DNA from: Candidatus Bathyarchaeota archaeon
Lineage (GTDB): Archaea > Thermoproteota > Bathyarchaeia > 40CM-2-53-6 > RBG-13-38-9
DNA: 8,604 nt
Assembly (NCBI GenBank): GCA_026394315.1
Contig: JAPKYM010000032.1
Location: 1 to 8,604, forward strand
Direction of reading: 5' to 3'
How positions within the stretch are numbered: position 1 is the first letter of the stretch; each line of letters begins with the position of its first letter. A program made the translations under genes and the position numbers. This document shows, piece by piece, positions 1-5,979 of this stretch. The notes below the pieces were generated by a model, which had not been told where the DNA came from, ran no database searches, and worked only from the letters and a program-made list of their open reading frames with translations.

Positions 1-225
1 TGGTTCGACTCTACCAGCCAAGTCCCACGGAGGAACCATGTTGATGGACCAATTCTTTATCACACCGATCAGTCTTCTTTTTTTTGCAGGCAGTCTTATC
101 ACTCTTGGAAAACCGAAGCTTGACCATTTGGCAAGTCGAAGTACCACGCCGATGATGAAGACTGCGAGTGTTATCTGTGGAAGGGCTGTACGCGAGAAAT
201 CGAACAGTTGCGTCCAATCAACCAT
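1..225 (-). CDS. Membrane protein, 5' part only (possible NarI-like hydrogenase cytochrome b subunit)
   Basis: An open frame starts with ATG at 225 and runs without a stop to the left edge, giving the first 75 residues. It begins 23 nt after the hydrogenase large-subunit stop, and GTGATC, which can pair with the archaeal 16S 3' end, lies 4 nt before the ATG. Residues about 14-33 form one hydrophobic helix (QITLAVFIIGVVLR), followed by a basic, aromatic stretch (AKKRR at 47-51) typical of a cytoplasmic loop. The pattern of a first helix ending GxVxRxxxW resembles NarI/Isp1/DsrM-type b-cytochromes, which often accompany archaeal group 1 hydrogenases and carry electrons to quinone or heterodisulfide-reductase-like partners. 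No heme-ligand histidine is visible in this fragment, so the family is a guess from context and one helix. That this is a real gene is fairly sure. The overlapping frames in this stretch on either strand look like shadows. Confidence 0.6.
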   Translation of the reverse strand, partial: MVDWTQLFDFSRTALPQITLAVFIIGVVLRLAKWSSFGFPRVIRLPAKKRRLIGVIKNWSINMVPPWDLAGRVEP

Positions 226-248
226 CAAAGATCACTTGAAAGTCACTT

Positions 249-1730
249 CTATCTTTGTATCGGGGCGGTATTTCCGAAGACCTCTAGGTACTTGGTTGAG
301 ATCTTGCTTCCATCATAGACGTGTACTGCACATGCGATGCAGGGGTCGAAGGCTCTTACAACTCTAACTGCGTCCAATGTTGGATCAGTATTCTTGACAA
401 TAGTGTTTGCAAGGGCTTCCTCTATCGGGCCACGTCTGCCTTGGTTGTCTCTGGGAGATCCGTTCCAAGTTGTAGGTGTTATGACTTGGTATCTAGCAAT
501 CTTCTTGTTCTCCACCTTGATCCAGTGACCAAGTGATCCTCTCGCGGCTTCTGTAAGCCCCATGCCTTCTGAGTTTTCTGGAATCGAGAAGGGTTGAAAG
601 ACCTCGCGTTCACCGCGGTTAATCATATCGAGGAGTTCGTAGAGTTTGTCAATCAGTTTCGTTGCAACATATGAAGTCTCATATGCTCGGGCGTGGAGCC
701 TCTCGAGTGTGTCTGGCTTCTTTGGAGGAGACCAAGTTCCCGTGTCTGTCTGGATCTTCCCACCGCTCTGAAGTGCTGTTGCCCACATCCTTGCCAGCGG
801 ACCCACTTCCACGACGTTATTATCCCACCGTGGTGCCTTGGACCAGGAGTACTTTCCATTCTTTTGTATTCCTGTGTATTGTGGCGTAGGTGCTTTGGTT
901 CTGTTTGGATCTCCAGCTGAATCCTCAGAATACCATGAGTGAGTTACATATTCGGTGATCTTTGGGGCTATCTCACCGTAGAGGTCTGTGGCAACCAAGT
1001 TGCCGTTTATTATGACTCCGGGCTTCATCAATCTCTTCTGTGGATCAAGTGTTTGATCCTCAAAGACTCCGAAGCTGAGCAGGTTCGCTTCTCTTTCGCC
1101 TGAATTGGTCATTTCGTCTTTGTAGGAGTCGTGTAATTTGTCCATCAAGGGGATCATAGAGTTGTCGATCCATTTCTTCACTTCAAGAAGTCGGTAGGTG
1201 AACTTCGCGAATTTGGCTGTGTCTGGGAATTCGGTTATGCCACCGGGAACGAATGTGGATTGGTGGGGCATTTTGCCTCCCCATATTGCTGTGGCCTCCC
1301 TTGCGAGTCGTGACATCTGCAGAGCCTCAAGGTACCCTCTTCCTTTCAATGCGGCAAACTCTTCAAGTCGGCCAAACGGTGGTCCGTAGTCGGGGCCTTC
1401 CAGAGCAAAGAGTATCAGTAGGTGATCGTACAGCCACTCAGCATACTGCGTGAGGACCCTAAGCAGTGTTCCTAGAGGAGGGGGTGTGACCCTCATCGCT
1501 TTATCCAGAGCCAGAGCTGCAGCCATTCCGTGTGAGGTATAGCAGACACCACACATTCTGGACGCAATATAGACGGCGTCTCTTGGATCTCTCCCCTGAA
1601 GGATCTCTTCAAAGCCTCGGAATAGTGAGTGTGAAGCCCACGCATCTGCGAACTTGTTTCCTTCCAGCTCCACCTTGATGTTGAGATGTCCCTCGATCCT
1701 TGTTACCGGGTCTATTGTAATCTCGACCAC
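249..1730 (-). CDS. [NiFe] hydrogenase large (catalytic) subunit, group 1-type
   Basis: This is the 493-residue subunit carrying the Ni-Fe(CN)2(CO) centre, which splits or forms H2. The N-terminal ligand motif RMCGVCYTSH places Cys60 and Cys63 as Ni ligands with His67 nearby, and the C-terminal motif DPCIACAVH gives Cys464, Cys467 and His470. Glu13 in RIEGH matches the conserved proton-transfer glutamate. The motif RGFEEILQGRDP before the first cysteine pair is typical of the family. After His470 come 23 residues (VYDG to PIQR), the tail that the endopeptidase removes after Ni insertion. There is no signal peptide; export would be as a complex with the Tat-tagged small subunit. The start is GTG at 1730, overlapping the small-subunit TAG by one base (TAGTG). 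No strong ribosome site precedes it, so translation is probably coupled. At 493 residues it is shorter than many group 1 large subunits. Assignment to group 1 rests on the small-subunit Tat signal and anchor and on the NrfD partner. Confidence 0.95.
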   Translation of the reverse strand: MVEITIDPVTRIEGHLNIKVELEGNKFADAWASHSLFRGFEEILQGRDPRDAVYIASRMCGVCYTSHGMAAALALDKAMRVTPPPLGTLLRVLTQYAEWLYDHLLILFALEGPDYGPPFGRLEEFAALKGRGYLEALQMSRLAREATAIWGGKMPHQSTFVPGGITEFPDTAKFAKFTYRLLEVKKWIDNSMIPLMDKLHDSYKDEMTNSGEREANLLSFGVFEDQTLDPQKRLMKPGVIINGNLVATDLYGEIAPKITEYVTHSWYSEDSAGDPNRTKAPTPQYTGIQKNGKYSWSKAPRWDNNVVEVGPLARMWATALQSGGKIQTDTGTWSPPKKPDTLERLHARAYETSYVATKLIDKLYELLDMINRGEREVFQPFSIPENSEGMGLTEAARGSLGHWIKVENKKIARYQVITPTTWNGSPRDNQGRRGPIEEALANTIVKNTDPTLDAVRVVRAFDPCIACAVHVYDGSKISTKYLEVFGNTAPIQR

Positions 1731-2806
1731 TAGTGTTCAACTCTGTGTTTCTCTTTTCTGGCACGAAGCCAATAGGCCCCTGCGAGGGCCCCTCCAACAG
1801 CTACTCCGACGCCTGCAGCCTCTTTGTATGAGAGTGCAGGTATGGGAAGTGCGTCGAAGAAGGGTGATGATTTATCAGGGAACTCTGGCTGAACACAGGC
1901 TATGCATGGGGCGCCTGAAATGGTGCAAGAGGTCAAGCCATTATTCCATTTCCTTGAGTTGCAGTCTGCATAAGATATCGGTCCCTTGCATCCTAGCTTG
2001 TAGATGCATCCGTCATGACCGAATTTCTCTGCGAAATTGCCCTCATCGTAGAGTCCCCTTCTAGGGCAGTCGTCATGAATCGATCTTTCAAAATACATTG
2101 TCGGTCGACCGAGTGAGTCAAGTTCTGGGAAAGGATAGAGCTTCTTTGTTGCCAGTATCAAGCTTGTTAGAGTCCCCACCATCCAGTCTGGATGTGGTGG
2201 GCATCCTGGGATGTTGACTATAGGGAAATTCAGTCTTGATCGATAATTGGTTCCGAGGAAGTCTGTCGTTCCCACAGCTCCAGTTGGATTTGGTGCACCA
2301 GCAGGTATGCCTCCGTAGGAAGCACATGTTCCTATGGCAATCACTGCAAGGGCGTCTTTTGCCAGTTTCGTGACCCAGTCTTTCATTGTCACAGGCTTTC
2401 CGTCGATCTCACCAATCGTGCAGAAGGTTCCGTCGTTTTTCGTCTGTATCGAACCTTCAACTAGGAGTAAGTAATCCTTTTGGGGGTTCTTCAGAGCCTC
2501 AAGGGCCTCGTTTCCCCACTTAAGCATCAGTACAGTCTGGTAATCCAGATCTAGTTTGACTTGGGGAAGGGTGCCCAAAAGAACATCCGTAACATCAGGA
2601 TAAGTTGTGTTCAGAAGTGAGACTGTGCATGCCTGACACGCTGCTCCGTGAATCCAAAGTACCGAGACTCCGCCTCCCCTTATCTGGCTCATCGCCTCTT
2701 TGATGAGCGTCTCGTCAAGACGGAATGTTGACAATAACGCAGCAGCGCCTACGCCTGCTTTTAGGAAGTTGCGCCTTGACAGCGCATCATTGGTTTGATG
2801 CTGCAT
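1730..2806 (-). CDS. [NiFe] hydrogenase small (electron-transfer) subunit with Tat signal and C-terminal anchor
   Basis: This 358-residue subunit carries three Fe-S clusters leading from the active site. Residues 10-16 (SRRNFLK) followed by AGVGAAALL form a Tat signal. The proximal [4Fe-4S] ligands are Cys57, Cys60, Cys161 (IGTCASYGG) and Cys202 (IPGCPPHP). The distal cluster has His244, Cys247, Cys267 and Cys273. The medial cluster has Cys282, Cys301 and Cys304, plus Cys294 seven residues before Cys301, where standard enzymes have proline. Residue 59 is Ala, so one of the two extra proximal cysteines of O2-tolerant enzymes is missing, although Cys129 lies near the position of the other. Residues about 329-346 form a Gly/Ala-rich helix followed by RARKEKHR, a tail anchor like those of HyaA and HybO. 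ATG at 2806 is preferred: GGAG sits 9 nt before it, whereas the in-frame TTG at 2821 overlaps that ribosome site and would add five residues. It is first in the minus-strand unit. Confidence 0.95.
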   Translation of the reverse strand: MQHQTNDALSRRNFLKAGVGAAALLSTFRLDETLIKEAMSQIRGGGVSVLWIHGAACQACTVSLLNTTYPDVTDVLLGTLPQVKLDLDYQTVLMLKWGNEALEALKNPQKDYLLLVEGSIQTKNDGTFCTIGEIDGKPVTMKDWVTKLAKDALAVIAIGTCASYGGIPAGAPNPTGAVGTTDFLGTNYRSRLNFPIVNIPGCPPHPDWMVGTLTSLILATKKLYPFPELDSLGRPTMYFERSIHDDCPRRGLYDEGNFAEKFGHDGCIYKLGCKGPISYADCNSRKWNNGLTSCTISGAPCIACVQPEFPDKSSPFFDALPIPALSYKEAAGVGVAVGGALAGAYWLRARKEKHRVEH

Positions 2807-2812
2807 GAACTT

Positions 2813-2819
2813 GATCTCC
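2813..2819 (-). promoter_or_regulatory. Ribosome binding site of the small subunit (decides the start)
   Basis: GGAGATC on the minus strand, with the GGAG part at 2816-2819, ends 9 nt before the ATG at 2806. The alternative in-frame TTG (2819-2821) overlaps this element and has no ribosome site of its own, so initiation at the ATG is favoured. Confidence 0.7.
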
Positions 2820-2850
2820 AAGTTTGGCTTTGCTGATGTGCTTTCCTGTC

Positions 2851-2860
2851 TTTTTAAACT
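2851..2860 (-). promoter_or_regulatory. Candidate TATA box for the hydrogenase structural genes
   Basis: On the minus strand this reads AGTTTAAAAA, an archaeal-type AT-rich box in the 146-bp divergent gap between the small subunit and the endopeptidase. It lies 45-54 nt before the small-subunit ATG, which would allow a transcript start near 2825-2830 and a leader of about 20-25 nt containing the GGAG site. No equally clear box was found on the plus strand for the endopeptidase gene. Inferred from sequence shape only. Confidence 0.4.
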
Positions 2861-2952
2861 TCTGCAGATACAGTAGGTTAGCAGGATTTGGCTGAAGTTA
2901 GCGGCTCGTACAACATTAGTTCTATGGCTGTCGCCGAGGTTGAGATTGTGAA

Positions 2953-3426
2953 TTGAGGGTTCTTGTGGCAGGGGTTGGAAGTCTGCTTAGAAGCGACGAT
3001 GGCCTTGGACCGCACGTAATCATGAAACTCAGTGAAGTCAATCTACCATCCCAAGTCGACATAATGGATCTAGGCACCTCAGGAATGGACATCCTTCACT
3101 ACTCTAGAAACTATGACAAAGTCATATTTGTTGATGCTATCAAACTTGGAATGTCACCGGGTTCTGTTTACAGGATAATTCCTTCTGAAGTCAAAGTTGA
3201 AGATGGCGACCTGCGGGATATGATTTACGTGAGCATGCATGAGATCAATCTTGAGAAGGTCATAGCTATTGGCAGGAAACTTGGCGACATGCCAAAAGAG
3301 ATAGTCATAATCGGTTGTGAGCCCGAAGACACAACGACAATGAAGATCGGACTTGCTGAGAAAGTCAACTTAAGTATTCCCAAAATAATTGAGTTGATCA
3401 AGAAGGAGATTCCGTCGGAACCGTAG
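2953..3426 (+). CDS. Hydrogenase maturation endopeptidase (HybD/HyaD/HycI family)
   Basis: This 157-residue cytoplasmic protease clips the C-terminal tail of the hydrogenase large subunit once nickel is in place. The N-terminus MRVLVAGVGS, followed by LLRSDDGLG, matches the family opening, with Asp16 at the position of the Ni-sensing acidic residue Glu16 of HybD. Asp61 in FVDA and His96 in SMHE match the other two metal-recognition residues (Asp62 and His93 in HybD). Its length is normal for the family. The start is TTG at 2953: an in-frame TGA lies 12 nt upstream, and later starts would remove the conserved first strand. A weak GAGG lies about 12 nt before it. It heads the plus-strand unit, divergent from the subunit it should process, so the large subunit encoded at 249-1730 is its expected substrate. 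A promoter-like box lies between it and the next gene, so it may not share all transcripts with it. Confidence 0.92.
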   Translation: MRVLVAGVGSLLRSDDGLGPHVIMKLSEVNLPSQVDIMDLGTSGMDILHYSRNYDKVIFVDAIKLGMSPGSVYRIIPSEVKVEDGDLRDMIYVSMHEINLEKVIAIGRKLGDMPKEIVIIGCEPEDTTTMKIGLAEKVNLSIPKIIELIKKEIPSEP

Positions 3427-3445
3427 TCGGATGATTCATCGCAAA

Positions 3446-3462
3446 GCGCGCGCAAAAGAGAG
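3446..3462. repeat. (GC)4 tract with CAAAAGAGAG, copy 1
   Basis: GCGCGCGC at 3446-3453 shares its last C with CAAAAGAGAG at 3453-3462. It lies in the 86-bp gap after the endopeptidase gene, just before the AAAGCTTAAAT box. The same 10-mer recurs at 5914-5923 after another GCGCGCGC, and CAAAAG alone recurs at 6591. This could be an upstream promoter part or the remains of a small dispersed element. Confidence 0.5.
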
Positions 3463-3463
3463 C

Positions 3464-3474
3464 AAAGCTTAAAT
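3464..3474 (+). promoter_or_regulatory. Candidate TATA box for the iron-sulfur/NrfD operon
   Basis: AAAGCTTAAAT resembles the BRE/TATA arrangement of many archaeal promoters. It sits about 40 nt before the ATG at 3513, so a transcript start near 3495-3500 would give a leader of about 15 nt that holds the GGGGGAG ribosome site at 3502-3508. This suggests that the iron-sulfur gene, NrfD and the 67-residue protein can be transcribed apart from the endopeptidase. Confidence 0.5.
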
Positions 3475-3512
3475 CAAGTCCGCATTGCGTTCTTGGCTAC
3501 AGGGGGAGAAGT

Positions 3513-4337
3513 ATGTCTCCAGTCTCTCGTAGAAATTTCATAAGATATGTTGCCGCCGTTGGCGCCGGCGTCATTTCTGTAAAGCTGGGTTCCTCACTCA
3601 TGTCAGGCATGAGAGGTAGTGAACGGGATTCATTATTGAAGCCTGGCAGCGCCATGGCCGCCACCTCAGCTGGTTCCCCGACGCCAAAATACGCGTACGT
3701 CGTGGATGTCGGAACATGCATTGGATGCAGAAAATGTGTCGGTGCATGCAAGGAGGAGAATGGTACTCCCGAGGGAATATTTTGGATGGATCTTCTCTAT
3801 CCAACTGATGCTGATTACAAGTACTTACCGAGACCGTGCATGCACTGCGATAACCCGCCGTGCACTAAGGTCTGCCCTGTAAATGCGAGGTACAAACGAC
3901 GAGAAGGTTTTGTTCTAACGGACTTTAAACGATGCATAGGTTGCAGATATTGCCAGGTAGCCTGCCCCTACGGAGTGAATTATTTCAACTGGAAGAATCC
4001 CAGGTCTAGCCAGGCTGGCTCCTCAAGCTCCGGCAGCCTCGCAGAATACCGTGACCTTGATGGAAGATTGACGGCTGGCGGAGGACATTTCACAGGTGTA
4101 ATAGAGAAATGCACCTGGTGCATTCATCGAATTGAAAAGGGCAAAGTGCCAGCATGTGTCGAGATATGTCCGGTAAAGGCCCTGCACTTCGGCGATTTGA
4201 ACGATCCCAACAGTGAGGTCTCACAGATAATTTCCAAGAACAAATACTTCCGTCTACTTGAGGAACTGGGCACAGAGCCTAGAGTATTCTACACTGGTGG
4301 ATATCCACCGAAACTGAATCGTAAAACAGAGAAATAG
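3513..4337 (+). CDS. Tat-exported four-cluster [4Fe-4S] protein, HybA/DmsB/NrfC-like
   Basis: This 274-residue electron carrier probably links the hydrogenase small subunit to the NrfD membrane subunit. Residues 5-11 (SRRNFIR) and the hydrophobic run to about 25 form a Tat signal, and AMAA near residue 50 is a possible cleavage region. Sixteen cysteines fall in four groups: 69/72/75/79 (CIGCRKCVGAC), 109/112/117/121 (CMHCDNPPCTKVC), 141/144/147/151 (CIGCRYCQVAC) and 200/203/215/219. Together they form the four-cluster ferredoxin fold of HybA, DmsB, PsrB and NrfC. Residues about 164-192 are a Ser/Gly-rich loop between the third and fourth groups, apparently an insertion. There is no C-terminal membrane helix, which HybA is thought to have, so attachment would be through NrfD. 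GGGGGAG lies 4 nt before the ATG. NrfD follows within 10 nt. The exact subfamily cannot be fixed without alignment, but pairing with a hydrogenase is supported by the neighbours. Confidence 0.92.
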   Translation: MSPVSRRNFIRYVAAVGAGVISVKLGSSLMSGMRGSERDSLLKPGSAMAATSAGSPTPKYAYVVDVGTCIGCRKCVGACKEENGTPEGIFWMDLLYPTDADYKYLPRPCMHCDNPPCTKVCPVNARYKRREGFVLTDFKRCIGCRYCQVACPYGVNYFNWKNPRSSQAGSSSSGSLAEYRDLDGRLTAGGGHFTGVIEKCTWCIHRIEKGKVPACVEICPVKALHFGDLNDPNSEVSQIISKNKYFRLLEELGTEPRVFYTGGYPPKLNRKTEK

Positions 4338-4347
4338 AGGGTTGAAT

Positions 4348-5637
4348 ATGAGTAGCTACAAGGTCACCGCAGAAAAGATCCTGCAGCCTATACTTCATAC
4401 AAGCAAGATCTTCCTTGTCAGTGCCGCAGTATTGCTGGCACTTATGGCCGTTGGAGCCTATGCATATCTAACTCAGCTCACTCAAGGATTGATCGTAACC
4501 GGACTCAGAGACTGGGGTATGGGTGGGGGAATTCCATGGGGCGCCTACATATCCACCTTCGTCTGGTACGTCGGAATCGCCCACGGAGGTATCGCTATTT
4601 CCGCATCAATTCGAATAATGAAACTTGACGAATACAAACCCCTGGCGAGAATGGCTGAACTCTTAACGATCCTCTCCCTTACTGGAGCACTAATCACGAT
4701 AATAGTTGACTCCGGAAGACCTGATCGAATCTTTAACTTTGTAGTCTACTACTTGGAGACAGTTGGAGATTCTCCGCTGATCTGGGACTTTACCGTCGTG
4801 CTTGCCTACTTCGTCCTTAGCGCAATCTATCTAGGAATGACCATGAGAGAAGATGTAATCAAACTAATGAGCAGACTTCCATCAAAATACAAACTCCTAT
4901 ACAGAACTGTAACATTTGGCCACAAAGAAGGAGAAAAAGAGAAGGTCGAACAGATAGCTTGGTGGCTGGCACTTAGCCTAGTCATACTGATGGCTCTGCT
5001 CAGTGGGGGGGTGATACCTTGGATCTTTGGATTAATGCCTTCTCAGGCAGGCTGGTTTGGAGCAGTACAAGGACCCTACTTTTTGACCGGAGCTCTAACA
5101 TCAGCTGTTGCCGGAGTCATAGTAGTTGCCGCCATTGCCGTGAAAGTATTCCACTGGGAAGACCTAATCTCGGAAAAGGTCTTCAAGGGACTAAGCAAGA
5201 TGCTGCTAATCCTAACCGTCATATATCTATGGTTCATCCTAAACGAACACATAACAGCTCAATACGCCGGCCCTACAGCAGAGAAGGCAATATCTGATGC
5301 ACTACTTTACGGAAGCCTCTCAACCATATTCCTGCCAGTTCTAGCTATACTCATTCTCTCGGTGATATTCCTAGCGATTCAAACCCTGCGCAAAGCCTTC
5401 AGCCTGAAATCAACTCTGGCCGTATCCATTATACTGCTGTTGACATTCTGGGTGAAGAGACTACTAATAGTCATGCCTTCACTGCTCTACCCAAGGCTAA
5501 CCCTCTACCCGGTCGGAAGCTACACACCAACCTGGGTGGAATACACAATCATAACAGCCACGGTAAGCTTCGTAGCCTTAGCATACATGATTTTCATGAA
5601 GATCTTTCCCATAATGGAGATCAAGGAGGGTGAATGA
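4348..5637 (+). CDS. NrfD/HybB-family membrane subunit (quinone-side electron transfer)
   Basis: This 429-residue integral membrane protein has about ten hydrophobic helices, near residues 20-42, 66-86, 103-121, 147-165, 207-225, 238-264, 282-300, 320-345, 354-375 and 395-415. The second helix region carries GIPWGAYISTFVWYVGIAHGG and is followed by the SGRP turn after helix 3, both typical of the NrfD/HybB/PsrC family. Members bind quinone and no heme and pass electrons between a four-cluster Fe-S protein and the quinone pool, sometimes with ion movement. It lies 10 nt after the Fe-S gene. ATG at 4348 is chosen because AGAGG ends 7 nt before it; an in-frame TTG at 4342 would place the ribosome site too close. 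Its length exceeds that of HybB (about 390). A hydrophilic, charged loop at about 175-205 (HKEGEKEKVEQ) is cytoplasmic if the usual topology holds. Its stop overlaps the start of the next gene. Confidence 0.92.
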   Translation: MSSYKVTAEKILQPILHTSKIFLVSAAVLLALMAVGAYAYLTQLTQGLIVTGLRDWGMGGGIPWGAYISTFVWYVGIAHGGIAISASIRIMKLDEYKPLARMAELLTILSLTGALITIIVDSGRPDRIFNFVVYYLETVGDSPLIWDFTVVLAYFVLSAIYLGMTMREDVIKLMSRLPSKYKLLYRTVTFGHKEGEKEKVEQIAWWLALSLVILMALLSGGVIPWIFGLMPSQAGWFGAVQGPYFLTGALTSAVAGVIVVAAIAVKVFHWEDLISEKVFKGLSKMLLILTVIYLWFILNEHITAQYAGPTAEKAISDALLYGSLSTIFLPVLAILILSVIFLAIQTLRKAFSLKSTLAVSIILLLTFWVKRLLIVMPSLLYPRLTLYPVGSYTPTWVEYTIITATVSFVALAYMIFMKIFPIMEIKEGE

Positions 5638-5837
5638 AGATGATCACCATAGGATCCCTGGTAATCTTCGGCATAATACTTCTACCCGTCTACATAGCGG
5701 TCATAGCTGCTTTCATAGGGAAACCTCGACAACCGAAATTTGCGGCATTGGTATACGGGTCTGCACTGGCGTTAACCATCGTGGCATTGGTGGGCATATG
5801 GATATTCGGAACAATAGTCTCACTCATAATCCCGTAG
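5634..5837 (+). CDS. Small two-helix membrane protein in the hydrogenase operon
   Basis: I do not recognise this 67-residue protein. It has two hydrophobic helices, about residues 5-28 and 40-66, joined by a basic turn (GKPRQPKF), so both ends probably face the same side. The ATG at 5634 overlaps the NrfD TGA as ATGA, and AAGGAGGG at 5623-5630 is a strong ribosome site. It ends 4 nt before that ATG and 10 nt before a second in-frame ATG at 5640, so either may be used (67 or 65 residues). The overlap, the strong ribosome site and clean membrane helices argue for a real, co-translated gene. Its position suggests a small accessory or assembly subunit of the NrfD module, which is inference. An overlapping +1 frame (5630-5902) is rich in His, Arg and Thr without helices and looks like a shadow. 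Confidence 0.8.
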   Translation: MKMITIGSLVIFGIILLPVYIAVIAAFIGKPRQPKFAALVYGSALALTIVALVGIWIFGTIVSLIIP

Positions 5838-5890
5838 TTCTGAAATCTTCAACACTTCTCTCACTTTGGTCAATCACGCTACTTAGGTCC

Positions 5891-5923
5891 AGCGCGCGCT
5901 AGGGAAGGCCTACCAAAAGAGAG
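5891..5923. repeat. (GC)4 palindrome with CAAAAGAGAG, copy 2
   Basis: AGCGCGCGCT at 5891-5900 is a perfect 10-bp palindrome containing GCGCGCGC. A small TAGG/CCTA inverted pair (5900-5903 and 5909-5912) follows, then CAAAAGAGAG at 5914-5923, identical to 3453-3462. It lies in the 142-bp gap between the hydrogenase operon and the first polyprenyl synthase. The rest of that gap shows no gene. Confidence 0.5.
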
Positions 5924-5931
5924 ATTAAGAC
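5921..5931 (+). promoter_or_regulatory. Weak candidate promoter box for the polyprenyl synthase pair
   Basis: GAGATTAAGAC follows the repeated CAAAAGAGAG and lies about 50 nt before the ATG at 5980. The match to an archaeal TATA box is poor (TTAA core only). It is listed because the same layout, tract then CAAAAGAGAG then a TTAA core, precedes the iron-sulfur gene. Confidence 0.25.
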
Positions 5932-5979
5932 TCAACAAGTGTCAATCTGCCATCATTCAAGGCGAAGAGTGTCAAGGTC

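Noticed and set aside
11..217. Minus-strand 68-residue frame near the left edge
   Set aside because: The other minus frame from 225 has a membrane helix, a ribosome site and operon spacing; this one is polar, Ser/Lys-rich and patternless.
38..367. Plus-strand frame of 109 residues with a hydrophobic start
   Set aside because: It overlaps the end of the hydrogenase large subunit and the partial membrane gene on the other strand, and its later part is a Cys/Arg-rich shadow with no family pattern.
1654..2064. Plus-strand 136-residue frame across the subunit junction
   Set aside because: It is antisense to strongly conserved hydrogenase sequence and Cys/Arg/Leu-rich, as shadows of these genes are.
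5900..5912. TAGG/CCTA inverted pair as a terminator
   Set aside because: The stem is only four base pairs and no T-run follows; archaeal terminators are usually T-rich tracts, so it was not called.
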